DNA of 40,103 nt from Rhodospirillales bacterium (GTDB lineage Bacteria > Pseudomonadota > Alphaproteobacteria > Rhodospirillales > Defluviicoccaceae). The position numbers and the translations under genes were made by a program. The notes beneath the pieces are model-generated. The model did no database searches and was not told the DNA's origin. It worked only from the letters and a program-made list of their open reading frames with translations. Of the stretch, positions 10,763 through 22,785 are shown in pieces; within the stretch, counting starts at the first letter, position 1, and each line of letters starts with the position of its first letter. The stretch spans positions 1 through 40,103 of the forward strand of contig JALOTH010000028.1 in NCBI GenBank assembly GCA_025458035.1. The letters are read 5' to 3'.

Positions 10763-11467
10763 ATGATCGAGCTGTTTTACTGGACCACGCCCAATGGCCA
10801 TAAGGTCACCATTTTCCTTGAAGAGGCGGAGGTCGAGTATCGCATCACCCCGGTCAACATCAGCGAGGGCGCGCAGTTCGCGCCGGCGTTCCTCGCCATC
10901 TCGCCCAACAACCGCATCCCGGCGATCATCGACCATGCGCCGGCGGATGGCGGTGCGCCCGTGTCCGTCTTTGAGTCCGGTGCGATCCTGCTCTACCTCG
11001 CCGAGAAGACCGGCCGCTTCCTGCCGGCGGGCCTCCGCGATCGCGTCGAGGTGCTGCAATGGCTGTTCTGGCAGATGGGCGGTCTCGGCCCGATGGCCGG
11101 TCAGAACCATCACTTCAAGCAGTACGCGCCGGAGAAGCTGCCCTACGCCATCGACCGCTACGTCAAGGAAACGGCGCGCCTCTATGGCGTCCTCGACCGC
11201 CGGCTGGCGGGCCGCGAGTTCATCGCCGGCGACTATTCGATCGCCGACATGGCGTCGTATCCCTGGATCGTGCCGCACCGTCGCCAGGGCTTGCGGCTCG
11301 AAGACTTTCCCAATGTCGCCCGGTGGTTCGCGGCGATCCGGGCGCGGCCGGCGGTACAGCGCGCCTACGCCCGCGCCGACGAGATCAACCGCGTGCCGAC
11401 GGTGACCGAACGCTCGGCGGCAATTCTCTTCGGTCAAGGGCCCGACCTTCCTCCGACCGGGACCTGA
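10763..11467 (+). CDS. glutathione S-transferase family protein (YfcG/Nu-type)
   Basis: MIELFYWTTPNGHKVTIFLEEAEVEYRITPVNISEGAQFAPAFLAISPNNRIPAI...ESGAILLYLAEKTG. Confidence 0.92.
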   Translation: MIELFYWTTPNGHKVTIFLEEAEVEYRITPVNISEGAQFAPAFLAISPNNRIPAIIDHAPADGGAPVSVFESGAILLYLAEKTGRFLPAGLRDRVEVLQWLFWQMGGLGPMAGQNHHFKQYAPEKLPYAIDRYVKETARLYGVLDRRLAGREFIAGDYSIADMASYPWIVPHRRQGLRLEDFPNVARWFAAIRARPAVQRAYARADEINRVPTVTERSAAILFGQGPDLPPTGT

Positions 11468-11470
11468 CCG

Positions 11471-12271
11471 ATGCCGGCTCCGCCGCTCAAGGCGCGGCAG
11501 ACGCCCCGCCGCCACGTGCTTCTTGCCCTCGTCGGCGCGGCGGGAGTGGTTCTCGTCGGCTGCGAGCAGCAGGACCTGGCAAAGGTCGCGCTGAAGATCG
11601 TGCCGCCGGAAACGATGAACGAGCTGGGCCTGAAGACCTGGGCGCGCATCCGCCAGCAGTTTCCGCCCTCGCCCGATCGCGCCCTGCAGGCACGGCTGAA
11701 GGCGATCGGCGCGCGCATCGTCGCCGCCAGCCATCCGGACGAGGCGCACTGGGAGTTCGTTGTCTTTCGCGCCGACGAAATCAACGCGTTTGCCCTGCCG
11801 GGAGGGCGGATCGGGTTTTTCGAGGGGATGTTCGAGGTGGCGCGCAACGACGCCCAGATCGCCGCCGTCGTTGGCCATGAAGTCGGCCACATCAACGCCC
11901 ATCACGGCGCTCAGCGCCTCGCCGCCGGTCTGGTGAAGGAGATCGGGCTCAAGGCGCTGCTGACCGCGCTGAACGCCGGCGACGTTGCCTATGCCAATCA
12001 GATTGCCGCCGTTCTCGGTGCCGGCATCGAATATGGCCTGATCCTGCCCTATTCCCGCCGCCAGGAGTTCGAGGCCGACGCCCTCGGTGTCGGTTACATG
12101 CAGCGGGCCGGCTATGCGCCGCGGGAAGCGGTGGCCTTCTGGCGGCAGCTGATGGCGCTGAGCGAGGGGCGGCCGCGGCCCCTGGAATTCCTGTCGACGC
12201 ATCCGTCCGATGACAAGCGGGTCGAGGCTCTGGAAGCGCTGATCGCCGCGCCGCTGCCGCACCGCCCGTAG
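11471..12271 (+). CDS. M48 family metallopeptidase, lipoprotein
   Basis: Lipobox VVLVGCEQQ; VVGHEVGHINAHHGAQR (HExxH); EFEADALGVGYMQRAGY. Confidence 0.92.
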   Translation: MPAPPLKARQTPRRHVLLALVGAAGVVLVGCEQQDLAKVALKIVPPETMNELGLKTWARIRQQFPPSPDRALQARLKAIGARIVAASHPDEAHWEFVVFRADEINAFALPGGRIGFFEGMFEVARNDAQIAAVVGHEVGHINAHHGAQRLAAGLVKEIGLKALLTALNAGDVAYANQIAAVLGAGIEYGLILPYSRRQEFEADALGVGYMQRAGYAPREAVAFWRQLMALSEGRPRPLEFLSTHPSDDKRVEALEALIAAPLPHRP

Positions 12272-12294
12272 TCGATCGCCGCGGCGGCGTGGGC

Positions 12295-12717
12295 TCAGAA
12301 GCTGGCGTACTCGACGATTTCCTGGCCCACCAGCGGGCATTGTCCCGGCACCTGCGCGTATAGTAACCGCATGCGATACTGCGCTTTCTCGACGTAGCCC
12401 CAAACCTCCAGCACATCGAGCCGCTGCGCGGGGTTGGCCGGGTTGGGCAGCGGCGCGATCACGTGCACGGCCGTCTCCAGGTCGATGACGCCCTCGCTCT
12501 CGCCCGCCGGCGGCACCGCCACATGCCAGGCGAGCAGGCGCCGGGCTTGCTCCCGCGCTTCGGCGGCGCAGGCGTGCCCCGGGTCCGCCGCTGCCGGTGC
12601 GCCTGCCGGTGCGCCGCCAGCGGCGAGCAGGGTGATGCTGGCGGCGATGGCGAGACCGCCCCTGCGGCGCGGTGTCCGCCGGCCGCCGAGACGCGTCGCG
12701 GCCGTCATTACCGCCAT
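12295..12717 (-). CDS. secreted hypothetical protein
   Basis: MAVMTAATRLGGRRTPRRRGGLAIAASITLLAAGGAPAGA signal-like leader; start overlaps the end of the GH19 gene; no family recognised. Confidence 0.6.
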   Translation of the reverse strand: MAVMTAATRLGGRRTPRRRGGLAIAASITLLAAGGAPAGAPAAADPGHACAAEAREQARRLLAWHVAVPPAGESEGVIDLETAVHVIAPLPNPANPAQRLDVLEVWGYVEKAQYRMRLLYAQVPGQCPLVGQEIVEYASF

Positions 12718-13349
12718 ATCGCCTTGGTTTTGCGCAGCCAGTCGGTGCGGTCGCCGATCCCGATCTGGCCGCCGTTGATCGCCCGCGTCACCCGCGTGAT
12801 GCTGTCGGCGTCGGCGAGCGGGTTGCAGCCTTTCGCCGCCCACAGCGAGGCGGCAACCGCCAGGCACCATTGCGCGCTGATCACCTCGTCGGGCGCGGCG
12901 ACGAAGTCGGGAGCCGTCGGGTCGTCCTGGCGCAGGGTTTGCGTCGTCTGCTCGTAGCTGAACTTGCCGGTGAGCTGCAGCAGCCCGCGGCCGCGATAGG
13001 TGAAGCCGTCATTGGGTCCGGTGTTGCCCATGCGCCCGCCATAGACTTCGTTGGCCAGCTTCTGCGGGTTGTTGGCGTAGTCCGCCGGGTTGAGCGGCCC
13101 CTTCGGTTTAAAACGGCTCGGCCAGACCTGCGGCAGCCGCTTGGCACTGTAGTTCAGGTTTTCGAACTGGATGGTGAGCCCGCCACATTCGTGCAGCACC
13201 TGCGCCATGAAATGGGCGACGCGAAGGTTCGAGGCGGAGATGCCATAGCGATCGAGGATGTCCTGGCCGTTGGCGAACGCTTCCCGGTAGCTGGACCGTG
13301 CACTGGGGGCGAGGCGCTGCAGGTCGTCTTGGGTGATGGTCACGGTCAT
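12708..13349 (-). CDS. glycoside hydrolase family 19 (chitinase/endolysin-like)
   Basis: MTVTITQDDLQRLAPSARSSYREAF...HFMAQVLHECGGLTIQFENLNYSAKRL...FTYRGRGLLQLTGKFSYEQ; start at the internal Met 13349. Confidence 0.88.
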   Translation of the reverse strand: MTVTITQDDLQRLAPSARSSYREAFANGQDILDRYGISASNLRVAHFMAQVLHECGGLTIQFENLNYSAKRLPQVWPSRFKPKGPLNPADYANNPQKLANEVYGGRMGNTGPNDGFTYRGRGLLQLTGKFSYEQTTQTLRQDDPTAPDFVAAPDEVISAQWCLAVAASLWAAKGCNPLADADSITRVTRAINGGQIGIGDRTDWLRKTKAIWR

Positions 13350-13446
13350 GGCTGTCTTTCCTCCCGTTGCAAATCTGCGGTCACGGCCAGCGCACCACGG
13401 ATCGCCTTCGGCCGCGCCGATAGCGAACGGGTGCGCGTCATGGAGG

Positions 13447-13623
13447 TCACCACGGTGTAGGCGATGCGCGAAGGCCGGCGCTCCGGAAGCGGTTGAGGAA
13501 GCCAGCGATGCCGCCCGGCTCACGGCTCATCAGGCGGATCACTTCGGCGATCAACGAGCCGGCTTTGGCTCCGAGCCCGAATCTGCTGCCGAACTCGGCG
13601 ATCACGCTGTCAAAAAGTGCCAT
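13447..13623 (-). pseudogene. short ORF resembling the N-terminus of YidB/DUF937-like proteins; possibly truncated
   Basis: 58 aa: MALFDSVIAEFGSRFGLGAKAGSLIAEVIRLMSREPGGIAGFLNRFRSAGLRASPTPW*; ends where related proteins normally continue. Confidence 0.45.
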
Positions 13624-13718
13624 GGCGCGGGGTCCCTCGTGCGGCGAGCGTCTCGGGGATTTGGACGCTTGGTTTCCCCATTAGGGGTTTAGTGTGCACG
13701 ATCGGCCGGCGCGGGGCA

Positions 13719-13749
13719 ACCGGAGGCGGCGGGCTGCGCCGCCTCCGGT
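13719..13749 (-). terminator. strong hairpin downstream of eno, possible terminator
   Basis: 12-bp perfect inverted repeat ACCGGAGGCGGC-GGGCTGC-GCCGCCTCCGGT; no clear U-tract. Confidence 0.5.
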
Positions 13750-13759
13750 GTCATCGCAT

Positions 13760-15064
<1,305 letters not shown>

Positions 15065-15191
15065 TCACGGAATGGGCGGCGATCCCGATGACGCGGTGCG
15101 GAACGGCGGGTGCCGACCGATTGAACGCCCCGAGCATTAAGGGTTTGTCGGGCGGGTGGCAAGCCGGCCTTCCCGCCCGGGCTAGTCCGTT

Positions 15192-15218
15192 GGCGGAGCG
15201 CGATAATTCCGCTCCGCC
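15192..15218. terminator. hairpin in the kdsA-eno intergenic region
   Basis: 9-bp perfect stem GGCGGAGCG / CGCTCCGCC with a 9-nt loop just after the kdsA stop. Confidence 0.4.
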
Positions 15219-15224
15219 GGGGCC

Positions 15225-16070
15225 TCAGCCGATGGTGATGGGGTGGCTTTTCGCCAGCCGGTCGAGGTCGACGAGCAGCGACAGCACATCCGGCATCTGC
15301 CGCATCGGGATCATGTTCGGTCCGTCGGAGGGGGCGTGGTCCGGGTCGGGGTGGGTCTCGATGAACACCGCGGCGACGCCAACGGCGACGGCGGCGCGGG
15401 CCAGCACCGGCGCGAACTCCCGCTGGCCGCCGGAGGCCGTCCCCTTGCCCCCCGGCTGCTGCACCGAGTGGGTGGCGTCGAAAACGACCGGGCAGCCGGT
15501 CGCGGCCAGGATCGGCAGCGCCCGCATGTCGGAGATCAGCGTGTTGTAGCCGAAGCTGGCGCCCCGCTCGCAGACCATGACGTTGTCGTTGCCGGCGCCG
15601 CGGATCTTGGCGACGACGTTGGCCATGTCCCAGGGGGCGAGGAACTGCCCCTTCTTGACGTTGATCGGCTTGCCGGTGCGGGCGGCGGCGAGCAGCAGGT
15701 CGGTCTGCCGGCAGAGGAACGCCGGGATCTGCAACACGTCCACGGCCTCGGCGACGGCGGCGCACTGATCGGCCTCGTGCACGTCGGTGATCACCGGCAC
15801 GCCGAGGCTTTCGCGGATCTCGGCGAAGACGGGGATGGCGCCGGCGAGGCCGATGCCGCGCTCGGCGCTCAAGCTGGTTCGGTTCGCCTTGTCGAACGAG
15901 GTCTTGTAGATCAGGCCGAGGCCCAGCGCCGCCGTCATTGCCTTCAGTGCCGCCGCCGTTTCCAGGGCATGCGCCCGGCTTTCCATCTGGCACGGGCCGG
16001 CGATCAGGGCGAGCGGCAGATCGTTGCCGAGGACGAGGTCGCGGACGGCGACGTGGTGGGGCTGAGCCAT
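15225..16070 (-). CDS. kdsA: 3-deoxy-8-phosphooctulonate synthase (KDO8P synthase)
   Basis: [45 protein letters not shown]; start chosen at MAQPHHVAV. Confidence 0.95.
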   Translation of the reverse strand: MAQPHHVAVRDLVLGNDLPLALIAGPCQMESRAHALETAAALKAMTAALGLGLIYKTSFDKANRTSLSAERGIGLAGAIPVFAEIRESLGVPVITDVHEADQCAAVAEAVDVLQIPAFLCRQTDLLLAAARTGKPINVKKGQFLAPWDMANVVAKIRGAGNDNVMVCERGASFGYNTLISDMRALPILAATGCPVVFDATHSVQQPGGKGTASGGQREFAPVLARAAVAVGVAAVFIETHPDPDHAPSDGPNMIPMRQMPDVLSLLVDLDRLAKSHPITIG

Positions 16071-16133
16071 GGCATCCATTCAACTCTGGCGATGGGGCGT
16101 CGGCAAAGATGGTAACGGCAGTGGCCCCGCGCG

Positions 16134-17828
<1,695 letters not shown>

Positions 17829-18176
17829 TCAGCGGGCGAGCGGCGGTTGCGGTTCGTTGCTGGGCGGCGTCGCCGGGCCGGCCGCCGGCGGCACCGGCAG
17901 CAGCTCGCCGCTCGCCGGCGCCTCGATCGGAATGACCACCCGCTCCGGCCGCGCCGACAGCTTCGTCAGTGTCAGCGAGGTGATGATGAACACGGTGGCG
18001 AGAATGGCGGTGGTCCGCGTCAGCAGGTTGGCGGTGCTGCGGCCGCTGAGAAAGCCGCCCATGCCGCCGCCGGAACCGCCGATGCCGAGAGCGCCGCCCT
18101 CGCTCCGCTGCAACAGGACGACGGCGACGAGGGCGATGGCGACGAACAGGTGGATGACGAGCAGAACGTTGATCAT
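17829..18176 (-). CDS. secG: preprotein translocase subunit SecG
   Basis: 115 aa; INVLLVIHLFVAIALVAVVLLQRSEGGALGIGGSGGGMGGFLSGRSTANLLTRTTAILATVF. Confidence 0.93.
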   Translation of the reverse strand: MINVLLVIHLFVAIALVAVVLLQRSEGGALGIGGSGGGMGGFLSGRSTANLLTRTTAILATVFIITSLTLTKLSARPERVVIPIEAPASGELLPVPPAAGPATPPSNEPQPPLAR

Positions 18177-18243
18177 CGGCGGACAGCGGCCTTATTGATG
18201 ACGGCGATCGGGGCGGCGGGCGCGCGGGGCGGCGGGCGCGGGC

Positions 18244-19005
18244 TTAGCGGGGCGAGTGCTCCGCCAGCGTCCAGAAGTCGTCCACCTTCAGCGCGGCGCC
18301 GCCGATCAGGCCGCCGTCGATGTCGGTCTGGGCGAGCAGCTCGGCCGCGTTGCCGGGGTTCATCGAGCCGCCGTAGAGGATGCGCAGGGCGTTGCCCTCA
18401 CCGTCGCCGAGGCGGCCGACCAGTTCGGCGCGGATCATCGCGTGCACCTCCTGCGCCTGCGCCGGCGTCGCCGTGCGGCCGGTGCCGATCGCCCAGACGG
18501 GCTCGTAGGCGATGACCACCTTGTCCGCCGTGGTGCCGTCGGGCAGCGAGCCGTGCAGTTGCCGGCGGTTGACTTCGAGGGTCTGGCCGGCGTCCCGCTC
18601 CTCGAGCGTCTCGCCGATGCAGACGATCGGCTTCAGGCCCGCGGCGAGCGCCGCTTGCGCCTTCGCCTTGATGTCGGCGTCGCTTTCCTTGTGATAGGTG
18701 CGCCGTTCCGAGTGGCCGACGATGACGTAGGCGCAGCCGAGGTCCTTCAGCATCCAGGCGCTGGTATCGCCGGTGAACGCGCCCTTTTCCTTGGCGTGGC
18801 AGTCCTGGCCGCCGACGGCGATGGCGGAACCGGCAACGGCGGCGAGCACGGTGGACAGCAGCGGGAACGGCGGGCAGATCGCCATGTCGAAGCGCGCCGC
18901 GCCGGCCGCCTTCATCTTCGCGGCGAGGCCGGCGGCGAGCGCTTGGCCATCGGCGCTCAGGCAGTTCATTTTCCAGTTTCCGGCGATCAGTTTGCGTCGC
19001 GCCAT
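18244..19005 (-). CDS. tpiA: triose-phosphate isomerase
   Basis: MARRKLIAGNWKMN; VIVGHSERR; VIAYEPVWAIGTG; ILYGGSMNPGNA. Confidence 0.97.
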   Translation of the reverse strand: MARRKLIAGNWKMNCLSADGQALAAGLAAKMKAAGAARFDMAICPPFPLLSTVLAAVAGSAIAVGGQDCHAKEKGAFTGDTSAWMLKDLGCAYVIVGHSERRTYHKESDADIKAKAQAALAAGLKPIVCIGETLEERDAGQTLEVNRRQLHGSLPDGTTADKVVIAYEPVWAIGTGRTATPAQAQEVHAMIRAELVGRLGDGEGNALRILYGGSMNPGNAAELLAQTDIDGGLIGGAALKVDDFWTLAEHSPR

Positions 19006-19264
19006 CGTCGTCTCCGCAGCCAGCGTTCAAACGGGGGTCGAAAGGGAAAGCGCTGTTGTGTAGCACACGGACCCGACCGCACCAAGGGCCAGCGACGGCG
19101 GCGAGGGGCGGGCCGGCCGCCTTTCCCCGCGGTACCCCCGGACGATCCGCCGCCTAAGCCGGCATTGTGACGCACCGCTTGATCCCAATTTCCGCGATTC
19201 GCGGCTTGGTTACGCAAGCGTCCGATTTGATGCGCAAAGCGACCCATGCGCTGCCGGACGCCAC

Positions 19265-19374
19265 CGTCATCGCGAGGAGCGCAGCGACGCGGCGATCCAG
19301 GCAATCCTGCCCCTGCGCAAACCCTCGGGCGGTGATTCTGGATTGCTTCGTCGCTCCGCTCCTCGCAACGACGA
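19265..19374. repeat. intergenic inverted-repeat element (type 1)
   Basis: CGTCATCGCGAGGAGCGCAGCGACGCGGCGATCCAG ... CTGGATTGCTTCGTCGCTCCGCTCCTCGCAACGACG: imperfect ~36-bp arms. Confidence 0.8.
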
Positions 19375-19440
19375 GCATATCCCAGAAGCGTCGATTTGGC
19401 CTGAATCGCGGTGACGTCCGCAATTGTCCACATCCCGACA

Positions 19441-19527
19441 CGTAGCCCGTCATGGAGCGGAGCGGAATGCGGGGGATCCGTCGCGGCATCAAAACCTGGA
19501 TTTCGCTCACGCTCCATCCAGGCTACG
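19441..19527. repeat. intergenic inverted-repeat element (type 2)
   Basis: CGTAGCCCGTCATGGAGCGGAGCGGAAT ... CCTGGATTTCGCTCACGCTCCATCCAGGCTACG: imperfect inverted arms. Confidence 0.75.
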
Positions 19528-19730
19528 CTTGCTGGATCCGCTCGCGGCTCGCCGGTGCCGTCACGGTGGCGGCCGCTTTCCGCCAGGAGGAGACATCAAA
19601 GCCAGTGTCGCCGTAGGGTCCGCTTTGCCTTCGAGAGCAACCGAGAATATCAAGTATCGGAACGGCATGCTTCCCGAACCCGTTGAACCATGCCGACGAA
19701 GAATCCTCGACCGCGGATTCGGCGAAGTGC

Positions 19731-20351
19731 TTACGTCGTGGCCTCCAGAATCGCATCACAGAATAGGACGAAGCTGTGCGAGTTCGAGCGCTGCCGCTCG
19801 ACCAAGGCCCCCAGCGTCCGGCCCGCCTCTACCTTGCGCAAACCCGTTTCAAAGTAGCCGTGCCGTTTGAGCACGCGTTCAAACGCCTCCCAGGTTCCGC
19901 CTTTGATCGCATCTGGATCGAGGAAACCTCGTTTGCGCACGATGCCTTGCGGCACATTCGGGTACGCGGCGCATACCGCCTGCCAATCGCCAAAGTACCA
20001 GGACTCGAGTTCCTCGATCGCGATGCGGTTGACCAACTGCCAAGCGAGATGTTTGCTGTGCGCGCGACTGACGAGTCCTGACCGCTGGGCCGTCGCCTCC
20101 AGACGCCGCTTCAGGTCATGGCAGTCTTGATCGTCGCGATCGACCACGACAACGATCCGCCAGTCCTCAGGAAGCCACGTCGCGTAAGCCCTGAGGCGCG
20201 CCTCCAGTTTATCGAATAAGTCATCCCTGCCCTGAAACGGGTGGACTTCGAAGGTGCGCTCGTCGGTTAACAGGCGCGGCAAGAGACCACGAAGGAAGGC
20301 CTCCATGGATGGCTCCTCGACAAGCAGTTCAAGATGCGTGGCTGGGATCAT
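19731..20351 (-). CDS. DUF4276 family protein, TOPRIM-like (second gene of a two-gene ATPase system)
   Basis: 206 aa; [22 protein letters not shown] (conserved Glu) and [21 protein letters not shown] (DxD-like), [18 protein letters not shown] overlap with the upstream ATPase. Confidence 0.8.
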   Translation of the reverse strand: MIPATHLELLVEEPSMEAFLRGLLPRLLTDERTFEVHPFQGRDDLFDKLEARLRAYATWLPEDWRIVVVVDRDDQDCHDLKRRLEATAQRSGLVSRAHSKHLAWQLVNRIAIEELESWYFGDWQAVCAAYPNVPQGIVRKRGFLDPDAIKGGTWEAFERVLKRHGYFETGLRKVEAGRTLGALVERQRSNSHSFVLFCDAILEATT

Positions 20352-21559
20352 GAGCGGCCTGCGCGCGGCCGTGTCGGCGCACCCTGGTTAACCAGTGGGT
20401 CGCCCACCCCCAGTTGGCCTTCCATCCAAAGGTGGCCCAAGAGGGCGCCATGCTCAACGAACTCGCACACACCGGGAAGGTCAGCCGCGCGCTGCGTCTG
20501 GGTATAGCCCTGTTCGTCCCGCCAGAGCACACGTACTTCCTTCGGTTTCAGGGCGTTGAGAAAGAACGGGGAATGGGTCGTTACTAGAAGCTGCGTTCGC
20601 TCGATGGCCGCGCGGCATTCTTCGGCGAGTTCCGGTAGCAAGCGCGGGTGCAGGAAGTTCTCCGGCTCCTCAATTCCGATGAAGTGAGGCGGCGCTGGAT
20701 CGTAAAGGAGAACCAAATAGGCTAGGATCTTCAGCGTGCCGTCTGAGGCGAAGCGCGCGAGAACCGGATTACTGAAGGGCGCGTCCTTGATCTGCAGGAG
20801 CAGGCGCCCGTCTGGCATGGTATCCGCCAGAACCTTCTCAATACGTGGCACCCGGTGTCGCAAGACATCAAATATCTTGTTCAGATGGTCCTCGTGACTT
20901 TCAGCCAAGTACTGGATGACGTTGGCCAAGTTATCGCCGCTCTTTGTCAGCCGCTCCTGTGGTCCGGCCTCCGGCTGGCCACGCGCGCTGTCTGCCGAAA
21001 GATAGGAAACGTACCATCCCGTGATGAAGTCGCGCAGGGCCGCCACTCGCGGATGTTCCGCGAACTGGCCCAGTGCATTCACCGCCAGCAGGTCGGCACT
21101 CTTGAGTGGAGTGTCAACGCGCTTATCCTCGGCATCGGGCTGATCGCCGCTCACCGCCTTGCCTTCCCCCTCGCGGTAATCAAGAAAACGGAACGGTCTT
21201 CCGTGCGAGCCGCGCTTCCATTGCAACCACTCCTCGACGACCACAGGCGCGTTGTTGCGTTCGTCTACTGTCAGGTGATAGGTGATCAGCGGGTATTCGG
21301 GCTCGCGGTACTTGATCTCGATGAGCACCGGCCCGTCGCCGCCTCGGGTTTTGAGCTCCTTCGCCCGGCCGCGCTTGTCCCAGGCGCGACGCAGACCCAG
21401 TTCGAAGCACTCGGCCAGGAAGGCGAAAACGTCAAACACCGTGGATTTGCCGCTGCCGTTAGGCCCGAGCAATACGGTCAGTGGCGTTAGCTCCTTGAGT
21501 TCTACATCGCGCAAGGCGCGGAAGTTTCTAACCTTGAGATATTCAATACGTGGTGGCAT
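20348..21559 (-). CDS. AAA family ATPase (AAA_21/SMC-like ABC ATPase)
   Basis: 403 aa; [43 protein letters not shown] (Walker A), [39 protein letters not shown] (signature/Walker B), [14 protein letters not shown] (H-motif). Confidence 0.92.
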   Translation of the reverse strand: MPPRIEYLKVRNFRALRDVELKELTPLTVLLGPNGSGKSTVFDVFAFLAECFELGLRRAWDKRGRAKELKTRGGDGPVLIEIKYREPEYPLITYHLTVDERNNAPVVVEEWLQWKRGSHGRPFRFLDYREGEGKAVSGDQPDAEDKRVDTPLKSADLLAVNALGQFAEHPRVAALRDFITGWYVSYLSADSARGQPEAGPQERLTKSGDNLANVIQYLAESHEDHLNKIFDVLRHRVPRIEKVLADTMPDGRLLLQIKDAPFSNPVLARFASDGTLKILAYLVLLYDPAPPHFIGIEEPENFLHPRLLPELAEECRAAIERTQLLVTTHSPFFLNALKPKEVRVLWRDEQGYTQTQRAADLPGVCEFVEHGALLGHLWMEGQLGVGDPLVNQGAPTRPRAGRS

Positions 21560-21822
21560 GTGCTGGCCCCGGTCGCGTTGGATTCATGCTTACTTCTCTG
21601 ACAAAGTCATTGCCGCGTCATTTAAAGGACCTTGCCCTAGACCAGCTTGGGCAGCAGCTCGCGTAATGCGTAATAGCGACAGGTCATTGGGCCACATGGT
21701 TTCATGCGCGCATATTCAACCACCAAGGAATACATCTTAGCTCAATCCGCTATGATGTCTAATTATACTCCGATACCGGACCCTGAGTGGGTTCGCAATG
21801 GTCCACCCACCGAGCCCGCAAC

Positions 21823-21998
21823 TGGGATTTCTCGTCAAGCGGCCAAGGTTGGCGGGTTGCGGCGGCGGCGGCGATCGGCCAGCCTTACCCGCGGCGGCCC
21901 ATCGCCGCGCGGTGATCGGGCGCTCCGACGCGGTACGGCCAGCGCGCGGCTGCCCCGGCGATGACGACAAATGATGACAGATGACGACACAATCGCCC
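21823..21998. repeat. direct repeat copy A (~176 bp)
   Basis: tgggatttctcgtcaagcggcc...ggcgatgacgacaaatgatgacagatgacgacacaatcgccc; highly similar to 22786..22961. Confidence 0.9.
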
Positions 21999-22034
21999 GG
22001 ACTGGAACATCTTGTGTCTGTTTTCAATGGGTTA

Positions 22035-22125
22035 GCGAGCGTAGCGAGCGTAGCGAAATCCGGGTTTACCTGCCGCGGAGGTTCCCGCATTCCGCTGCGC
22101 TTCATGCTGGATACAGGTTACCGTG
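22035..22125. repeat. diverged, inverted relative of the type 2 intergenic element
   Basis: The reverse complement contains GAAGCGCAGCGGAATGCGGGAACC...CCCGGATTTCGCTACGCTC, matching parts of 19441..19527. Confidence 0.5.
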
Positions 22126-22176
22126 CGCAGCAAACCGGACATAATCACGGCGGCACCACCATGTCTGTTCCTGTGA

Positions 22177-22407
22177 TCATCGGTCTGTGGCCAGGAACTG
22201 CGCTACCGATACTCCCGCTTGCTTTAGGATGGCACGTAGAGTTCCCTGCGGTATGTCGCCGGGGTGGTTGGGGATCGTCGTATATCGCTTCGTTTCTGGG
22301 TTGTACCAGGTCTCATGACTGCCGGCCGCTTGCCGATCGAAGCGAAACCCAAGTTGTCTCAGCCGCCGAACGACATCGCGATAGCGATAGCCGGCAAGTG
22401 TCCCCAT
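22177..22407 (-). CDS. hicA: HicA family toxin (mRNA interferase, YcfA-like)
   Basis: 76 aa; YRDVVRRLRQLGFRFDRQAAGSHETWYNPETKRYTTIPNHPGDIPQGTLRAILKQAGVSVAQFL, with GSH and PNHPGDIPQGTLRAIL HicA motifs. Confidence 0.9.
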   Translation of the reverse strand: MGTLAGYRYRDVVRRLRQLGFRFDRQAAGSHETWYNPETKRYTTIPNHPGDIPQGTLRAILKQAGVSVAQFLATDR

Positions 22408-22673
22408 CAGTCGCTGACGACGAGGGGATAGTCGAACGCCTCGGCCGCTATCGGCGGCGCAGCAGTTGGTTCGCGCTCCGCCTGCGCTTCCAGCAGGCGC
22501 CGGGCCACATCACGGGCGATTTCGAGCGTCTCGGTGATGGTTCGACCTTGAGCGACCAGGCCTTGCACCTCGTCCGACGTTGCCAGGTAGACCCCTTCCG
22601 GCAGTTTCTCGACTCGAACGTTGACGATCCGCTCCATTGGGGCTGCCCGCTCCGAAGTTGTACGCACGCTCAT
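22407..22673 (-). CDS. hicB: HicB-like / DUF1902 antitoxin
   Basis: 88 aa; IVNVRVEKLPEGVYLATSDEVQGLVAQGRTITETLEIARDVARRLLEAQ; TGATG overlap with hicA; an alternative start is 22637. Confidence 0.82.
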   Translation of the reverse strand: MSVRTTSERAAPMERIVNVRVEKLPEGVYLATSDEVQGLVAQGRTITETLEIARDVARRLLEAQAEREPTAAPPIAAEAFDYPLVVSD

Positions 22674-22785
22674 CCTAGCCGGCGCGAGGCATTGCTGCCA
22701 GCCTAACCAATCGGCGGCTGGCCCCGTTTCGACGATGTGGGATCGAGAGCCGACAAGCCCGCGCGCGAGCCAAAGCCGACGTTGA

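Noticed and set aside
12295-13349. Prophage lysis cassette based on the GH19 gene
   Set aside because: No holin, spanin, tail or other phage genes nearby; GH19 enzymes are also ordinary chromosomal genes
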